A stretch of 6,780 bases of DNA from Gemmatimonadota bacterium (lineage in GTDB: Bacteria; Gemmatimonadota; Gemmatimonadetes; Longimicrobiales; Longimicrobiaceae). This document shows positions 6,464 to 6,780 of the stretch, in pieces; position 1 is the first letter of the stretch, and each line of letters starts with the position of its first letter. The notes under the pieces were generated by a model. The model was not told the DNA's origin, made no database searches, and worked only from the letters and a program-made list of their open reading frames with translations. Location: the NCBI GenBank assembly GCA_019348475.1, contig JAHWJJ010000257.1:1-6780 (forward strand). Direction: 5' to 3'. The translations under genes and the position numbers were made by a program.

Positions 6464-6530
6464 AGTGCCTGGTGCCTAGTGCCTGGTGCCTAGTAGAAAC
6501 GACTCGGTACTAGGTACTAGGGTACTCGGT
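6464..6530. repeat. Two blocks of heptanucleotide tandem repeats
   Basis: Block 1 (6464-6491) is AGTGCCT, GGTGCCT, AGTGCCT, GGTGCCT followed by AGT, that is, two exact 14-base copies. Block 2 (6502-6530) is ACTCGGT, ACTAGGT, ACTAGGGT (one base longer), ACTCGGT, and runs on into ACTCC. The composition is far less GC-rich than the surroundings. The blocks resemble the heptanucleotide short tandem repeats described between genes in heterocystous cyanobacteria. Block 2 resembles a diverged inverted copy of block 1. Confidence 0.8.
6482..6521 (-). repeat. Hairpin formed between the two heptad-repeat blocks
   Basis: Arm 6482-6495 (CCTGGTGCCTAGTA) faces arm 6508-6521 (TACTAGGTACTAGG) across a 12-base loop (6496-6507). 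The seven pairs next to the loop are perfect (CCTAGTA/TACTAGG). The other seven contain two G-T pairs on the plus strand, which become A-C mismatches in the minus-strand mRNA. It lies 18 bases downstream of the rplK stop and has no following U-tract, so it is not a typical terminator. Confidence 0.5.
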
Positions 6531-6532
6531 AC

Positions 6533-6541
6533 TCCTCCTTA
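6533..6541 (-). promoter_or_regulatory. Orphan Shine-Dalgarno sequence overlapping the rplK stop codon
   Basis: The minus strand reads TAAGGAGGA, an excellent match to the 16S anti-Shine-Dalgarno complement, overlapping the TAA stop of rplK (6541-6539). No ATG, GTG or TTG follows within normal spacing; the heptad repeats begin at once and an in-frame-independent TAG lies nearby. It looks like a displaced ribosome binding site for the next gene. Confidence 0.45.
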
Positions 6542-6780
6542 CCCCACCACCTCGACGCCCATCGACCGCGCCGTCCCGGCGATCTGGCGCATGGCGCCCT
6601 CCACGTCGGCGGCGTTCAGGTCGGGCATCTTGGTCTCGGCGATGGTGCGCAGCTGCGCCTGCGTGAGCTGGCCCACCTTGGTCTTCTTGGACGAGGCGCT
6701 TCCCTTGTCCAGGCCGATGGCCTTCTTGATCAGCACCGCCGCCGGGGGCGTCTTGGTGATGAACGTGAAGGAGCGGTCCG
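6539..6780 (-). CDS. rplK: 50S ribosomal protein L11, partial (5' end outside window)
   Basis: L11 sits at the GTPase-associated centre with 23S rRNA and L10, and is needed for the RelA stringent response and for thiopeptide binding. The window has the last 79 complete codons and the TAA stop. The translation starts [20 protein letters not shown], the conserved junction to the C-terminal rRNA-binding domain, and continues with [20 protein letters not shown] and [14 protein letters not shown]. An internal GTG at 6736-6734 is simply the Val of AAVLIKK and not a start. About 60 N-terminal residues should lie beyond the window. It is the first gene of the visible cluster in transcription order. 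Confidence 0.97.
   Translation of the reverse strand, partial: DRSFTFITKTPPAAVLIKKAIGLDKGSASSKKTKVGQLTQAQLRTIAETKMPDLNAADVEGAMRQIAGTARSMGVEVVG

Larger units (their letters stand above)
6255..6538 (-). other. rplK-rplA intergenic spacer (284 bases), no gene
   Basis: I see no coding frame with credible similarity in either orientation; the overlapping plus-strand frames are antisense shadows of rplA continuing into the spacer. From the rplK side it contains an orphan Shine-Dalgarno sequence (6533-6541), two blocks of heptanucleotide repeats (6464-6530) able to fold together, an inverted repeat with a 31-base loop (6374-6420) and, beside rplA, a GC-rich stretch with the palindrome CGGCGCGCCG (6295-6304). 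A promoter or an L1-binding autoregulatory site could be here, but I cannot recognise either from sequence alone. Confidence 0.7.

Noticed and set aside
6482..6521. Heptad-repeat hairpin as an rplK terminator
   Set aside because: The mRNA has two A-C mismatches in the outer stem and no U-run after it, so a rho-independent terminator is not supported.
1..6780. CRISPR array, tRNA, rRNA, insertion sequence or integrase
   Set aside because: No repeat-spacer array, cloverleaf sequence, rRNA segment, transposase-like frame or terminal inverted repeats with target duplication were seen on either strand.

Overview
The window lies in a classical ribosomal protein and RNA polymerase cluster. All recognisable genes are on the minus strand, so transcription runs from the high to the low coordinates: rplK (L11, 3' part only) - rplA (L1) - rplJ (L10) - rplL (L7/L12) - rpoB (RNA polymerase beta, 5' part only). 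The gene order is the near-universal bacterial one. rpoC would be expected beyond position 1, and the start of rplK (usually preceded by nusG/secE) beyond position 6780. The DNA is very GC-rich with strong G/C third-position bias, which is why long open frames, including a 1209-codon one, appear antisense to rpoB.

Organism: an unidentified high-GC bacterium. The beta subunit has full-length equivalents of the two E. coli lineage inserts (beta-i4 and beta-i9), a Firmicutes/FCB-like rifampicin region and heptanucleotide intergenic repeats. I lean towards Gemmatimonadota (Longimicrobium-like) or a neighbouring FCB-type phylum. This is an inference from sequence style, not a demonstrated placement.

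Layout: 6539-6780 is the C-terminal domain of L11. 6255-6538 is an unusually long, gene-free rplK-rplA spacer holding heptad repeats, a repeat hairpin, an orphan Shine-Dalgarno sequence and a second inverted repeat. 5559-6254 is L1. L10 (5027-5557) starts one base after the L1 stop, which leaves no room for the usual L10-binding leader. 4899-5026 is a short spacer before L7/L12 (4509-4898). 4296-4508 is a spacer with a very strong GC hairpin directly after rplL, where E. coli has its rplL-rpoB attenuator and RNase III site. 1-4295 is rpoB, starting at TTG and running off the window.

The most unusual observation is the size of RpoB. The 1431 residues in the window end at the active-site GDKM motif, which is near residue 1066 in E. 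coli, so the complete protein should be about 1700 residues. Anchor residues locate the excess in two large insertions of about 118 and 213 residues. The second contains several copies of a G-x-x-(I/L)-T-x-E-x-A-x-x-L-like pattern that also occurs in the beta-i4 and beta-i9 regions. The L10 C-terminal helix is long enough to predict three L7/L12 dimers per ribosome. I found no mobile element, CRISPR array, tRNA or rRNA.
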